A stretch of DNA of 64,000 nt from Flaccisagitta enflata (taxonomy: Eukaryota > Chaetognatha > Sagittoidea > Aphragmophora), in NCBI GenBank assembly GCA_965153355.1, contig OZ231127.1:83018001-83082000 (forward strand). Direction: 5' to 3'. The notes under the pieces are model-generated. The model saw only the letters and a list, made by a program, of their open reading frames with translations. It was not told the DNA's origin and searched no databases. Below are positions 52,878 to 64,000 of the stretch, piece after piece. Made by a program: the position numbers and the translations under genes. Positions within the stretch are counted from its first letter, which is position 1, and every line of letters starts with the position of its first letter.

Positions 52878-54284
52878 TCAGGACCCACCCCGCATAATAT
52901 TCCTCCCATTCCCCAAATCCCACATAAGCAATATCCTTTCAATAACCTTTAGTGATTTAGAACGATCATCAGAGTAGATATCTTCAAAGTTCAGCTTATC
53001 ACACGATGAAAACAAATTCGTATTAAGCCATAATTTACAGTGATTGATTCTGTGGTTTTCATCATCCGTCACCCCACACTCAGCGCACATTTTGGTTGCA
53101 TACCCCATGCTATAGTTGGCAGCACACTGCAGCATACCATATCGTCCCATTATATAAGCTCTTGCTATCAACTTGTTATCCTCCTTCATGAAGGTTTCAG
53201 GCTTTCGCGCATATTCATTACTTTCTAGCAGTGGCAGAATTGATTTAGTCTTTGTTTTTTGAGTGATCTCTCCCCTCTTTTTGTTCATGCAATCTTCTTG
53301 AATTTTCTCCTTATTTTTCTTTTCGGCTGCTTGTTCTACTTCTCTTTTCCACGAATTGTATGTTTTAGTTTTTATGACTTCCCAGTTTTCCTCGACGCCC
53401 CATGATTCAATTATTTCTTTGATTTGTTTTGCCCAACCTATCTCTTTTTCTTGCACATCCAGCAGAGTTACTAATGCCCAATGGTCCCGGTCTTTTTGTA
53501 GTACCTTATGAAGGTAGAGTAATTGTTTAGCCTTAATTCTAATTGATGGATACAGCGCCCCACAACTGAACATTACTGCCGCTGTAGGTGTCGTTTTTGG
53601 GAGGCCAATCATACTTTTCCAGGCCCATATCTCAAATTTGTCAATTTTTGTCAGAGCCGTTACATTTAGAGGCCACGTTTCAGCGTCATACAATAGCGTT
53701 GGAACAATAACTGCTTCATGTAGCCTTAAAATGTACTCCATTTCAATTTTCTTCATGATCCCATTCTTTCCTTTAGAGTTAATCGCTCGTACTGCAGCTT
53801 TTGCCTTTTTCATTCGGAACTCAAGATTTTCATCATTTTTTCCATTTCTACATATTTGCACTCCCAGGTATTTGTAAGTCTCGCATGATTTTATGTTTTT
53901 ATCGCCAAGTTTCCATTCTTTGGTGGTAGTTCTGGAGGACCCTACCTCCATAACGTTACACTTCGATTCACCCCATTCAATTTGGTGCTTCTCCCCAAAC
54001 TCACTAACCGCATTAAGAGACCTTTGTTGTTGCTCCGGTCCTTCTGCAAACATCATAGCATCATCCATAAATAACAATGTCGCAATTTGGTGATTTCTGA
54101 TAAGAATGCCAAGTGATCGATCCTCTTGCATATCTTCTGCAAGAGTATCCATAGTCTTTGCAAACATGGGTACCATGAGCTTTCCGCCCTGCTTTCCTCC
54201 TGTTTCTCTCATAATCACCCTTGACAGCCCTGCCTTGGTTTTGACTCGAGCTGTAAGTCCTTTATTCAGTGCCTTGGTGAGTCT

Positions 54285-54285
<1 letters not shown>
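52878..54285 (-). pseudogene. Non-LTR reverse transcriptase, 5'-truncated C-terminal half
   Basis: The open frame begins inside a (CT)n tract (complement of the GA array), so no start codon. GGKQGGKLMVPMF is motif B. TLLFMDDAMMFAEG is motif C, with FMDD in place of the usual YADD. ETYKYLGVQICRNG is the following strand, and IVPTLLYDAETWPL the thumb. CAECGVTDDENHRINHC is a C-terminal CCHC-type knuckle. About 465 codons stay open, so it is young or still intact in this part. Motif A and the endonuclease are missing. A different lineage from the LINE at 40-44.6 kb. Confidence 0.85.
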
Positions 54286-54610
<325 letters not shown>

Positions 54611-54746
54611 ACGTCGAGCCGAAGTCGCGTGCGGGTGGGCAGGAGGGGCGAAAAAGCTAAAAAAGCTAAGTGGGACCGACCGACAGACAGATCGACCGAC
54701 AGACGGACAGAGTGGGTTATAGAGTCGCGTGCACGCGACTAAAAAA
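54611..54746 (+). mobile_element. Hairpin-ended (HINE-like) repeat, AGTCGCG subfamily, 5' tip missing
   Basis: AGTCGCGTGCGGGTGGGCAG, a GACC tract, and the hairpin AGTCGCGTGCACGCGACT with AAAAAA. The 5' motif and 3' arm are exact complements over 10 bases. Confidence 0.85.
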
Positions 54747-54769
54747 GCGAAAGGCGACACAGTGACAGG

Positions 54770-55144
54770 GAGACAGACAGAATGACAGCCAGTCAGTCAG
54801 ACAGACAGACAAGGGGATTGTACGAAGTTGAGAAATTCCGGAGGTGCGCCACCGAGCAAGCAGATAGAGAGGTAGACAGACAACAGAGTAGTACATGCCT
54901 GATAAATGGCGATGGAGAGACAGACAGTCTGCAAGACAGACACACAGACAGACACAAAGTCAGACACAAAGTCAGACAGACAGACAGAGAGACAGAGAGA
55001 CAGACAGACAGACAGACAGACTGGCAAAAACATATACAGACAGTAAGATAGACAGACAGTCATTCAGACGGACAAACAGTGGAGCAGTGAAAGCATGATT
55101 AACTGCCAAAACGCGTCAGGGCGCGGCGATGCAGAAAGACAGAA

Positions 55145-55178
<34 letters not shown>

Positions 55179-55200
55179 GCAGGCAGGCAGACAGACAGTG
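54770..55200. repeat. GACA-rich degenerate arrays
   Basis: Several (GACA)n blocks; GGAGCAGTGAAAGCATGATT and GGAATAGTACAAGCCTGAT mark a longer repeat period. Confidence 0.85.
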
Positions 55201-55289
55201 GAATAGTACAAGCCTGATAAATTGCTGAAATGCGTCCGCGCGCGTCCATAATCAACGATTAAAGGTAAAGAGCCTCAGCACGCGTAGCG

Positions 55290-55800
55290 GAATAATTCAT
55301 GCACGCGCACTCTCAGACTATCTTAGCATGTGCCTCACGCACTCCGCGCTTACGTGTATTTTTACGCGCACACGATGGTGTCTTACCACGCTCTACACGC
55401 CCTCCTTCCTCACATGTGTTTAAATGCAAACGTGAGGGTCTCTTAGCATGGGCTACACGCCCCCCTCCCTCAGGTGTGTTTGTATGCAAACATGAGGGTA
55501 TCTTAGCATGCGCTACACGACCTCCTCCCTCATGTGTGTCTGTACATGCACACGAGGGTGTCCTAACATGCGCCAAACGCCTGCGCCCTCCGCGCTCATG
55601 TGTGTTTGTACACATCTTTGTACACGCTCAAGAGGGTTTCTTAACAATCCACAAGCCCTCGGCACTCAAGTATGTCTTTGCACTCATGCGAGAGTGTCTA
55701 AGCAAGTGCCACGTGTGTGTGTATGCGCATGTGAGTGTGTCTAAGCATGCGCCACACCCTCTCCAGGCTTCAACATGCGATTGCGCGCATAACCGTCTTA
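55290..55800. repeat. Minisatellite, about 60-bp unit
   Basis: TCTTAGCATGCGCTACACG, CCTCCCTCATGTGTGTTTG and ATGCAAACATGAGGGT, about eight diverged units; frames across it are artefacts. Confidence 0.88.
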
Positions 55801-55819
55801 CCGTGAGTGTGCGTACTCA

Positions 55820-56550
55820 ATGCCCCCCGCCCCCCCCCCCCTTGCGTGATTGCGTGATGGCATAGCTTTGTGTATTTTTATCATTTTGCAATGATAAATG
55901 GCAAATCTATGTTCGATTTTTGAACATGAATATGTGCGTGTAGGTTTGCGTTTATGTGCACATAGTAATTCTTTTTCCGACTCTGCCACGTGTGAAGGCG
56001 GAAAGAAACCCATAGGAGCTTACCATTACCATGAGTATGTGTGAATGCGTGTGAACAAGTGAACACTGAACAAGTGCGTGTGCGTTTGTGATTGTGTGTG
56101 AACATGTACGATTGTACGTGTGCGTTTGCGTTTACATTGCGTTTGCGTTTACATTGCGTTTACATTGCGTTTACGCGTATTATTTCTATTTCCGGCTCTG
56201 GCCATGTGCGAAGGCGGAAAGAAACACATAGGAGTTAACCAGTAGCACGAGTGCGTGTGGGAGCGCGTGAACATGTAAACAAGAGCGTTTGCGTTTCTGT
56301 AACGCGTAGTAATTCCTTTTTTGGCTCTATTTTGTGTGAAGGCGGCGGAAGGAAACCGGCGTGAGTTAACCAGTAGCAGACTTGTTTCCCTCGAGTCTTG
56401 CATAGTTCGTCTCTCTTGTCCCATCAGTCTTGTGTTTTGGCTGTCTCGAGGCTCGAGTCTTTCTTAATTTTTCGGCTTTCCTTTTTTGGTGGCGGATTAT
56501 CCTTTATCCGTCCGTCCGTCCGTTCATCAATTCCTCTGTCCGTCTTCTTT
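55820..56550. other. Diverged tandem duplication, no gene seen
   Basis: GCGAAGGCGGAAAGAAACAC and TAGGAGTTAACCAGTAGCA recur at about 55990, 56210 and 56335, showing a long-period tandem repeat. Confidence 0.55.
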
Positions 56551-56552
56551 CT

Positions 56553-57609
56553 TTTTTAGTTGCGTGCACGCGACTCTACAACCCGCTCCGTCGGTCCGTC
56601 CGTCGGTCGGTCGGTCCGTAACACTTTGCTTTTTTGCGTCGTTTTTTGTCATTTTGGGTCGTCTGGAGCTATTTTGAATCATTTTTTTGGTGTTTTTGAG
56701 AAATATCGGTTGTTTTTGGTCATGTTTTATCATTTTCGGTCATTTTGGTCATTTTGGTCATTTTGGTCATTTTGGTCATTTTGGTCATTTTGGTCATTTT
56801 GGCCATTTTGGTCATTCTTGGTCATCTTTGATCAATTTTGATCAATTTTGGTCATTTTTGGTCATTTTTGGTCATTTTTGGTCATTTTTGGTCATTTTTG
56901 GTCATTTTTGGTCGTTTTTGGTCATTTCGTTCATTTTGGACATTTTGGTCATTTTGGTCATTTTGGGTTATTTTTGATCATTTTTGATCATTTTTGATCA
57001 TTTTTGGTCATTTTTGGTCATTTTGGTCATTTTGGTCATTTTGGGTTATTTTTGATCATTTTTGATCATTTTTGATCATTTTTGGTCATTTTTGGTCATT
57101 TTTGGTCATTTAAGTCTGGTTTAAGTCTGGTTTAAGTCTGGTTTAAGTCTGGTTTATGTATGGTTTAGTCTGGTTTAAGTATGGTTTGAGTCTGGTTTGA
57201 GTCTGGTTTGAGTCTGGTTTGAGTCTGGTTTAAGTCTGGATTGAGTCTGGCTTGAGTCTGGTTTAAGTCTGGTTTAAGTCTGGTTTAAGTCTGGTTTAAG
57301 TCTGGTTTAAGTCTGGTTTAAGTCTGGTTCATGTCTGGTTTAGGTCTGGTTTAGGTCTGGTTTATGTCTGGTTTAGGTCTGGTTTAGGTCTGGTTTAGGT
57401 CTGGTTTTGGTTTGGTTTTGGTCTGGTTTTGGTCTGGTTTAGGTCTGGTTTAGTTCTGGTTTGAGTCTGGTTTGAGTCTGGTTTGAGTCTGGTTTGGGTC
57501 TGGTTTGGGTCTGGTTTAAGTCTGATTTTCGATAAAAAGATACAATAAGGAGTCAGGTCAGTTCAGTTATTTTTGTCCTGCACGCGACTTATAGGTGTTG
57601 GCCTTGTTT
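56553..57609 (-). mobile_element. Long HINE-like repeat with two internal minisatellites
   Basis: TTTTTTAGTTGCGTGCACGC with GCGACT at the left; GCACGCGACTTATAGGTGTT and GGCCTTGTTT at the right. Same variant as 34-354 and 32374-32644, swollen by internal arrays. Confidence 0.85.
56690..57535. repeat. Internal minisatellites TTTTGGTCAT and AAGTCTGGTTT
   Basis: A 9-11-bp TTTTGGTCAT array to about 57110, then an 11-bp AAGTCTGGTTT array. The switch between units is abrupt. Confidence 0.95.
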
Positions 57610-57616
57610 CTTTTTT

Positions 57617-57691
<75 letters not shown>

Positions 57692-57712
57692 ATCTTTCTT
57701 TATTTCTTTCTC

Positions 57713-57771
<59 letters not shown>

Positions 57772-57795
57772 GTCTTTCCCTCTTTCTTTCTTATA
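57608..57795. repeat. CTTT microsatellite
   Basis: (CTTT)n starting directly at the end of the preceding mobile element. Confidence 0.95.
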
Positions 57796-58140
57796 GATGC
57801 TTTCTTATTCTGATAAGAGCTTTTGAAGGGAAATACGAGAAAATACAAGAATCATTTCGCGTTTTGTCTCCGTCCCCATCCGTCTGTCCCACCTGTCTTC
57901 CGTCAGTCTATTCAGTCGTTTTGTTCATCCATCCATCTAGATCCATCTGTTTGTCCACATACGTTTCCGGGTCTGATAGTGTTTAGGCCAGGTCCCGGCG
58001 TGATTTGCTCGCTGTAAGCTGTGATGCGCTCTGCTTTATTCCAGAGAGTTTTCAACATTGTCCCGCGTCACCTAAAAGTAAATCTCGGAGGCTCCCTTGC
58101 TTCCTTGCTCCATTGCTCCATTGCGGCTTTTGTCGTGACG

Positions 58141-58292
58141 TTTTTTTGTTGCGGACACGAAACTCTACAAGAACCTTCGTCCGTCCGTCCGTCCGTCCGT
58201 CCGTGAGCACGAGTCGAAAAGTGTGAGTACGCGCATTTCCGCCCCTGCCCACCCGTCCGCAACTGGTATTGGCCATATATCCCGCCTTGTTT
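58141..58292 (-). mobile_element. Hairpin-ended (HINE-like) repeat, AGTTGCG subfamily
   Basis: TTTTTTGTTGCGGACACGAA at the left; CCCACCCGTCCGCAACTGG and CCGCCTTGTTT at the right. Confidence 0.8.
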
Positions 58293-58314
58293 TCTCATAT
58301 TTCCTCTCTGAAGA

Positions 58315-58372
58315 GAATTCAAAGAGGACCGGGAGATGGCCAATAGATGCATCCTCTTAAGAGATAGGATAT
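58315..58372 (+). mobile_element. Solo 5' end of the AGATGCG subfamily
   Basis: GAGATGGCCAATAGATGCAT with CCTC matches the 5' block of the copy at 42625-43656. Confidence 0.5.
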
Positions 58373-58496
58373 TCAGGTATAAAGATGTGAAGAGAGAGAG
58401 AGAGAGATACAAATATCAACTCCCCCCGCCCCACGCACATGCCACCCACCCCCAACCCCCCGAAGGAGTAGAAGAAGATGAGTAAAAAGAGGAAGA

Positions 58497-58544
58497 GAAG
58501 AAGAAGAAGAAGAAGAAGAAGAAGGAGAAGAAGAAGAAGAAGAA

Positions 58545-58576
<32 letters not shown>

Positions 58577-58606
58577 AGAAGAGGAAGAAGAAGAAGAAGA
58601 AAACGG
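58497..58606. repeat. GAA microsatellite
   Basis: (GAA)n with GGA interruptions. Confidence 0.95.
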
Positions 58607-58888
58607 AGAGGAAATCGCAGAAGAAGAAATGACAATCGCACTTCGAAATTTTTGCGTTTCCGACCTTCCTTCCCTCAGACCTTCAAACATAGGCAGACAC
58701 CCTCTTGTGGAGATGTGAGGAAGCATGAAGAAATGATGATTTTTTTTCTCCTCAGATCAAAACAAAATTCCTCAGAAGCCCACTGAGTCGCAAATGAGCC
58801 TTTTGAGTATTCAGCTAATTGAAGATTCATATCTGAATGGAGGAAACGGAAAACAATTGCTTGGAATTTGATGCAGCCATATTTCTGA

Positions 58889-60130
58889 AAACTGATCAAG
58901 GCTAGATATGATCACTGAAGATTGATCAAGGCCAGATATGGTCACTGAATATTGATCAAAGCCAGATATGATCACTTAAAATTGATCATGGCCAGATATG
59001 ATCACTGAAAATTGATCAAAGCCAGATATGATCACTGAAAATTGATCAAGGCCAGATATGGTCACTGAATATTGATCAAAGCCAGATATGATCACTGAAA
59101 ATTGATCAAGGCCAGATATGATCACTGAAAATTGATCAAAGCCAGATATGATCACTGAAGATTGATCAAAGCTAGATACGATCACTTAAAATTGATCAAG
59201 GCCAGATATGATCACTGAAAATTGATCAAGGCCAGATATGATCACTGAAAATTGATCAAGGCCAGATATGATCACTGAAGATTGATCAAAGCCAGATATG
59301 ATCACTGAAAATTGATCATGGCCAGATATGATCACTGAAAATTGATCAAAGCCAGATATGATCACTGAATATTGATCAAAGCCAGATATGATCACTGAAT
59401 ATTGATCAATGCCAGATATGATCACTGAAACTTGATCAAGGCCAGATATGATCACTGAAACTTGATCAAGGCCAGATATGATTACTGAAAACTGATCAAG
59501 GCCAGATATGATCACTGAAACTTGATCAAGGCCAGACATGATCACTGGAGATTGATCAAGGCCATATTTGATCACTGATACTTGATCAAGGCCATATATG
59601 ATCACTGAAACTTGATCAAGGCCAGACATGATCACTTAAACTTGATCAAAGCCAGACATGATCACTGAAAATTGATCAAGGCCAGATATGATCACTGAAG
59701 ATTGATCAAGGCCATATATGATCACTGAAACTTGATCAAGGCCAGACATGATCACTTAAACTTGATCAAAGCCAGACATGATCACTGAAAATTGATCAAG
59801 GCCAGATATGATCACTGAGACATGATCATTGAAACTTGATCAAGGCTAGATATGATCACTGAAGATTGATCAAGGACATATATGATCACTGAAAATTGAT
59901 CAAGGCCAGATATGATCACTGAAAATTGATCAAGGCCAGATAAGATCACTGAAAATTGATCAAGGCCAGATATGGTCACTGAACATTGATCAAAGCCAGA
60001 TATGATCACTTAAAATTGATCAAGGCCAGATATGATCACTGAAGATTAATCAAAGCCAGATATGATCACTGAAGATTGATCAAAGCCAGATATGATCACT
60101 TAAAATTGATCATGGCCTGATATGATCCCA
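58889..60130. repeat. 30-bp satellite, about 41 units
   Basis: Unit AAATTGATCAAGGCCAGATA followed by TGATCACTGA. Variants mix AAA/AAG and GAAA/GAAG. The period of 30 keeps one frame open on the - strand (a 10-residue repeat), which I treat as incidental. Confidence 0.97.
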
Positions 60131-60287
60131 TCAACAGATAAGACAATTTTTGCTTTCATCAAAGAGGCAACAGCAATTTTGTTTTTATTTCTTTTTCCCT
60201 CCGTTGTTTATTTGAGCTTCCTTGCGTCAGGGCGAGTGCCTATTTTTTTCTCTTAATCAACTTTTTTGGCCGCCTTTTCCTGCTCCT

Positions 60288-60678
60288 TCTTTTTCATCTT
60301 CTTTTTCTTCTTCTTCTTCTTCTTCTTCTTCTTTTTCTTTTTCTTTTTCTTTTTCTTTTTCTTTTTCTTTTTCTTTTTCTTCTTCTTTTTCTTTTTCTTT
60401 TTCTTCTTCCTTTTTTTTCTCTTTTTCTTCTTTTTCTTTCCCTTCTTCTTTTTCTTTTTCTCTTCTTCCTCTTGTTCTTCTCTGTTCCACGATTTTCTTT
60501 TTCTTTTTCCACTTCTTCTTCTTTTTCTTTCTCATCTTCTTCTTTTTCTTCTTCTTCTTCTTCTTCTTCTTCTTCTTCTTCTTCTTCTTCTTCTTCTTCT
60601 TCTTCTTCTTCTTCTTCTTCTTCTTCTTCTTGCTCTTCTTCTTGTTCTTCTTGTTCTTCTTCTTCTTCTTCTTCTTCC
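60288..60678. repeat. CTT and CTTTTT microsatellite
   Basis: Pure pyrimidine tract on the + strand: (CTTTTT)n, then mixed, then (CTT)n. Confidence 0.95.
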
Positions 60679-60699
60679 ACTTATACATATCCCTCTCCC

Positions 60700-61365
60700 T
60701 CTTTCATTTTCCCCTGGTCATTTCTCTAATCCAGCACTCCCTCCCTTCTAGATCTTTATGAACTTAACAGAGAAGTGCCACTGGCATGTTGCATCAAGAC
60801 TTTTGTCACGTTGGAAAAAATCTTTGTAATCACGTTTGCTTCGCCAATTATGAGTCTACTATTTCAATCAACCGTGCACAAGCTTATTATTTCGACTAAG
60901 TACCACTTAGAACAAAAGTATGTAGGCAAAATGAAAACTACTTGTTTTTTGAAAACATACAAACCTTTATTTTTTTGAATGATTTGAAACATAGATTATA
61001 TTTTTTTTAAAACTGTTTTATTTTGTCCATTATCATCTTTGCTCATAATTATATTTTCAATGACAAAGAACTATTTTGTAACGTACCAATACAACTTTTG
61101 TTCCAGATGGTAAAATGTCCTTTGCATGACAATCTCAAGCAAGCCCATTGCCCCAGATCAAAGTACACGCAAAAGCGTTGACCCTATGCGATCCTTGGAT
61201 CACTAACTTGGCCTCTGTTTCTTCTATTTGCCCCTCAATCCGGTAATCATCAGCAGAATCTTGTTCGCTTCTCTATCCGCTTTTTTCCCGTTTTTTTTCC
61301 TCTTATCCTGTTCAGCCTTTCTTTTTCCTCTTTTTGTTTTTTTATTTTTCATTTCATTACTTATG
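60700..61365. other. Intergenic sequence, no gene seen
   Basis: AT-rich, with short chance frames only. Confidence 0.5.
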
Positions 61366-61525
61366 AGCCAGCGACTTTACGAGAGGCTGTTTCAGTTTGT
61401 CGTATGGTCCGTTCTTGCTCAATGTTCCGATCAGTTTGGAAGTCGTTCATTTTACCGCATTTTCATGCATTCCTGTCCTTCCCGTGTCCGTGCCCCGCTA
61501 TCAGCCGTGTAACCGACCTTGCTTC
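61366..61525 (-). mobile_element. HINE-like repeat, degraded
   Basis: GAGCCAGCGACTTTACGAGA recalls the 3' side and CAGCCGTGTAACCGACCTTG the 5' side. Confidence 0.45.
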
Positions 61526-62517
61526 CTCTTTTTTTGGTTGCGGACAAGCGACTCTACATTACGTTTGCCAGGGCGCCTAAAAAAGTCATAATGGAACTTC
61601 CCCCCGCAAAAAATGTTTCTCCTTTGCAGAATTTCTTTCAAATGAGCCATTAGAGAACTCTCAATTCGTCCAGGAACTATCGTTAGGGTGAGATTAAAGT
61701 TTGCATTGAATCATCATTGCAGTCAATATTTTCATTATGCAAATTTTTTCTCTGTCATAACAGGTCTCACAAAATTAGGCGGAAAGAGATGAAAACTCGT
61801 TGAAAAGAGGGTTAAAAATGGGAATATAATCAATCCAAGTGATGTATATCACCAATTTATGTTTATTTTATCAACATAATGCGAAAAATGCCCCAAAAAG
61901 GAAATTGCTATCCCCTAATCAACGTAAATATGCTGATGAGTCAAAGGCAAACAAATTTGGGATTGACTCCCTATTCTTATTGTATACGCTCAACTTCACC
62001 TTCAATTCATCAACTGCTGTCAACTCACACGGCTTTTTGTCTGCGTGACTGACTTTCCTGCATCCATCTATTGCATTACACGATAAATGCCGATTTTTTT
62101 GCATTCCATCTTCTTAAAATGACGGACAGTAAACGTTTTCCACTTTGCTGCATTTTTTTCGTTAAAATCAGCAATAATCTGACACCTCACTTTTGGTATA
62201 ACACCCTCCATCAGGCCCTACATGCAGGAAAGTCGCCAACATCGCTTCGCTATGTCAAAATACTGGGTCTTAGCTATCTCCATGTCAATTTTCATCATGC
62301 TGAGGGAATGTTTACTATCTATATTGATCATTTTACTTTTCCGCCTAATTTTGTGAGACCTGTTACATATCTAATTATCTATTGAAACTTCGAATTCACC
62401 CTCACGATGGTTCTCGATTGATTTGAAAGTCGCGCAATGGCTCATTTGAAAGTATTCTTTACAAAGGAAAAACATTCTCGCGTCCGCGACTGGATTGCCG
62501 TGTATCCGTCCTTGTTT
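61526..62517 (-). mobile_element. HINE-like repeat probably split by the transposon relic 61618-62468
   Basis: TTTTTTTGGTTGCGGACAAG with CGACTCTAC at the left; GCGTCCGCGACTGGATTGCC and GTATCCGTCCTTGTTT at the right. The pieces outside the inner element would make one short copy. Confidence 0.45.
61618..62468. mobile_element. DNA transposon relic with nested inverted ends (subfamily 2)
   Basis: The outer pair TTTCAAATGAGCCATT / AATGGCTCATTTGAAA lies near 61637 and 62436. The inner pair TAACAGGTCTCACAAAATTA / TAATTTTGTGAGACCTGTTA lies at 61759 and 62346. The interior is homologous to 48206-48824. No coding frame. Confidence 0.8.
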
Positions 62518-62645
62518 CCCCTTTTTTTTCCTCTCCGCTTTTGCTATGGCTTAGTCTTCCGGATTTTTTCCTTCTCTTTTCTCTTATTTCTCTCTTTCTC
62601 TTTGCCTTGATCAAACAACACCACCATAAAACCCAATCGTTTTGA

Positions 62646-62648
<3 letters not shown>

Positions 62649-62706
<58 letters not shown>
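62649..62706. repeat. GA microsatellite
   Basis: (GA)n. Confidence 0.95.
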
Positions 62707-62707
<1 letters not shown>

Positions 62708-62897
62708 ACACAAACAGTCACAGAAACAGGCAGTCAATCAGAAAGACAGAAAGACAAGTTGAGAGTGGAAGTTACTTGACTGTAGCCAAGTGAAGCAAAG
62801 GATTTTTAAGGCTTACGTCATGTAAATGCATGCAGTTGCTTCCTAAATACATTCTTGATGGTTGAAGTATGATAAATAAAGACATTCTAAGCCTCTT

Positions 62898-63035
62898 TTT
62901 GAACGGTCGGTCCGTTGGTCCGTCAAGCCGTCAGCCCATCAGTCAGTCAATTACACAGTCGCTTTTTTAGCTTTGCTATTGCACACCCGTCCACCCTCTT
63001 CAGGCCAGGTAATAGAATCGCGTATGGGCCCTGTT
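62898..63035 (-). mobile_element. HINE-like repeat, strongly degraded
   Basis: A CGGTCGGTCCGTTGG tract, then CACCCGTCCACCC and GGCCCTGTT. Confidence 0.35.
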
Positions 63036-63700
63036 GCCACATAAGCAAAAGTCTTTATCAGCTGTTTCTATTGAATAAAATTGATAAAAAATATTTTTCA
63101 AATTTTTTCTTAGGCTCTACTAGTAGTTAAGTATTTATTTTAAGTGTTAGTCTGTACATGAATCTCCATACTTCCTAAAATTTTATCAGCAAAAAAGAGG
63201 CAAAAGTTGCCAATTTTGCAAAAGTCTTTAAACTGCATTTCAAGAATCATTCTGTGCCGGGCGGCTTATGTCCTGTCTCTTACATGATCTTTTAATTCTG
63301 TAACTATATAAAGAGTTAGAAAATGATTCAACTTGACTAGTTTTTGTGTAAAAACGATATTTTAGCATAAACGAATCTATTACCTGAAACTGTATGAATG
63401 TGGAAAGGGTGCGTCCACGAATATCTGGGTTGTCCTAGTCACTATTGTTCGTCAGAAATGGGTTTGACAACTTCAATCCTTGATCAACAATGAACAATGA
63501 TGACCGAAATCTGTGCTCTAAAAGCCGGGCTACAGAACGTTTAATACAAACCGATAAAATTGACTGACTTATCGAAATTCGTTGAGGCGAGCGCTTGAAA
63601 CAGCGAGCGCGAGGACCTTCCGGAAGTCACGCCATTTTATCCACAATTTGCGCTTCGACGTCACGAATGAGGCGTCTCGGATTTACTCTCAATTTATTGA
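63036..63700. other. Intergenic sequence, no gene seen
   Basis: AT-rich; nothing structured. Confidence 0.5.
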
Positions 63701-63835
63701 TCGATGATAAATGAGTTAGTTGATGCGTACCGAAGGAAATGACAACCGTACCACGGCAAGTGATAAACCTCATAGTTGTTGCGCACCAAACAAAATGACA
63801 ACCGTGCGCCGCAAATGATAAAAACCTCATTTTAA
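63700..63835. repeat. Direct duplication of about 57 bp
   Basis: AAATGACAACCGT and GTGATAAACCTCAT recur as AAATGACAACCGT and ATGATAAAAACCTCAT, 57 bases apart. Confidence 0.75.
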
Positions 63836-64000
63836 AAAGCTTTTTTATTTGCGTGCGTGACGAAAGAGGTGGAGAAAAGGAATGGAAAGCAGGGACATTT
63901 GTCAGTGGATTAAGTGAGCCGGCAGGGGCAGTTGTCGATTGAATAACGGATGCGGCAGGGACAGTTGCCAGTGCACACCTATATTCCTGGGAATCCCTTA

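Noticed and set aside
55299-55865. 188-residue frame with CATRPPPS repeats
   Set aside because: Product of a 60-bp minisatellite, with an equally long frame on the other strand.
58976-60009. Proteins with ISGLDQFSVI repeats
   Set aside because: The 30-bp satellite keeps one frame open by its length alone; there is no start context or non-repeat part.
58889-60130. CRISPR-like array
   Set aside because: Units of 30 bp follow each other with no spacers; this is a satellite, in animal DNA.

Overview
The window looks like nuclear DNA of an animal, most likely an invertebrate that I cannot name. It has spliced genes with GT/AG introns, non-LTR retrotransposons with apurinic-endonuclease and reverse-transcriptase domains, a Tc1-like transposase remnant, TTAGGG-type tracts, and a very high load of micro- and minisatellites. 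I see no prokaryotic operon, CRISPR array, rRNA or tRNA gene.

The only convincing host gene is on the + strand at about 2.1-19.5 kb. Six exons (2098-3061, 3440-4010, 7414-7654, 8310-8457, 9496-9542, 9917-19528) join in phase into a protein of about 3860 residues. The first ~690 residues align, from my knowledge of the family, with EXD2 (3'-5' exonuclease domain-containing protein 2): N-terminal hydrophobic segment, DEDD-type exonuclease fold, cysteine-rich HNH-like module, and the C-terminal block with WRQ-F and P-K-LP-W. Where EXD2 normally ends, the last exon stays open for 9.6 kb. It encodes about 22 hydrophobic repeats built around W-[ST]-x-G-[LI]-W, then a long acidic Ser/Thr-rich tail. 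The third exonuclease motif has Lys where family members have the catalytic Asp.

From 19.5 kb to the end there is no convincing host gene. The region is a mosaic of mobile-element remains and simple repeats. A CR1/Jockey-like LINE lies on the - strand at 40.0-44.6 kb, broken by a frameshift and two insertions. A second, 5'-truncated non-LTR reverse transcriptase lies at 52.9-54.3 kb (-). A Tc1 transposase remnant sits in an intron of the EXD2-like gene. Several terminal-inverted-repeat elements occur: 28.4-29.6, 34.0-34.5, 48.2-48.8 and 61.6-62.5 kb, with small ones at 8.9, 25.7 and 36.3 kb.

The dominant repeat is a short non-coding family present about 30 times in both orientations. Copies begin with CAAGGCC, carry a variable GACC/GACA tract and often an internal minisatellite, and end in a hairpin followed by CTAAAAA. 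A motif near the 5' end is complementary to the 3' arm of the hairpin, and this pairing is kept while its sequence changes between four subfamilies. The architecture resembles Helentron-associated (HINE/DINE-1-like) rolling-circle elements. I infer that class; it is not proven.

Minisatellites include a 30-bp satellite of about 41 units at 58.9-60.1 kb. Element and exon edges are read by eye and may be off by a few bases.
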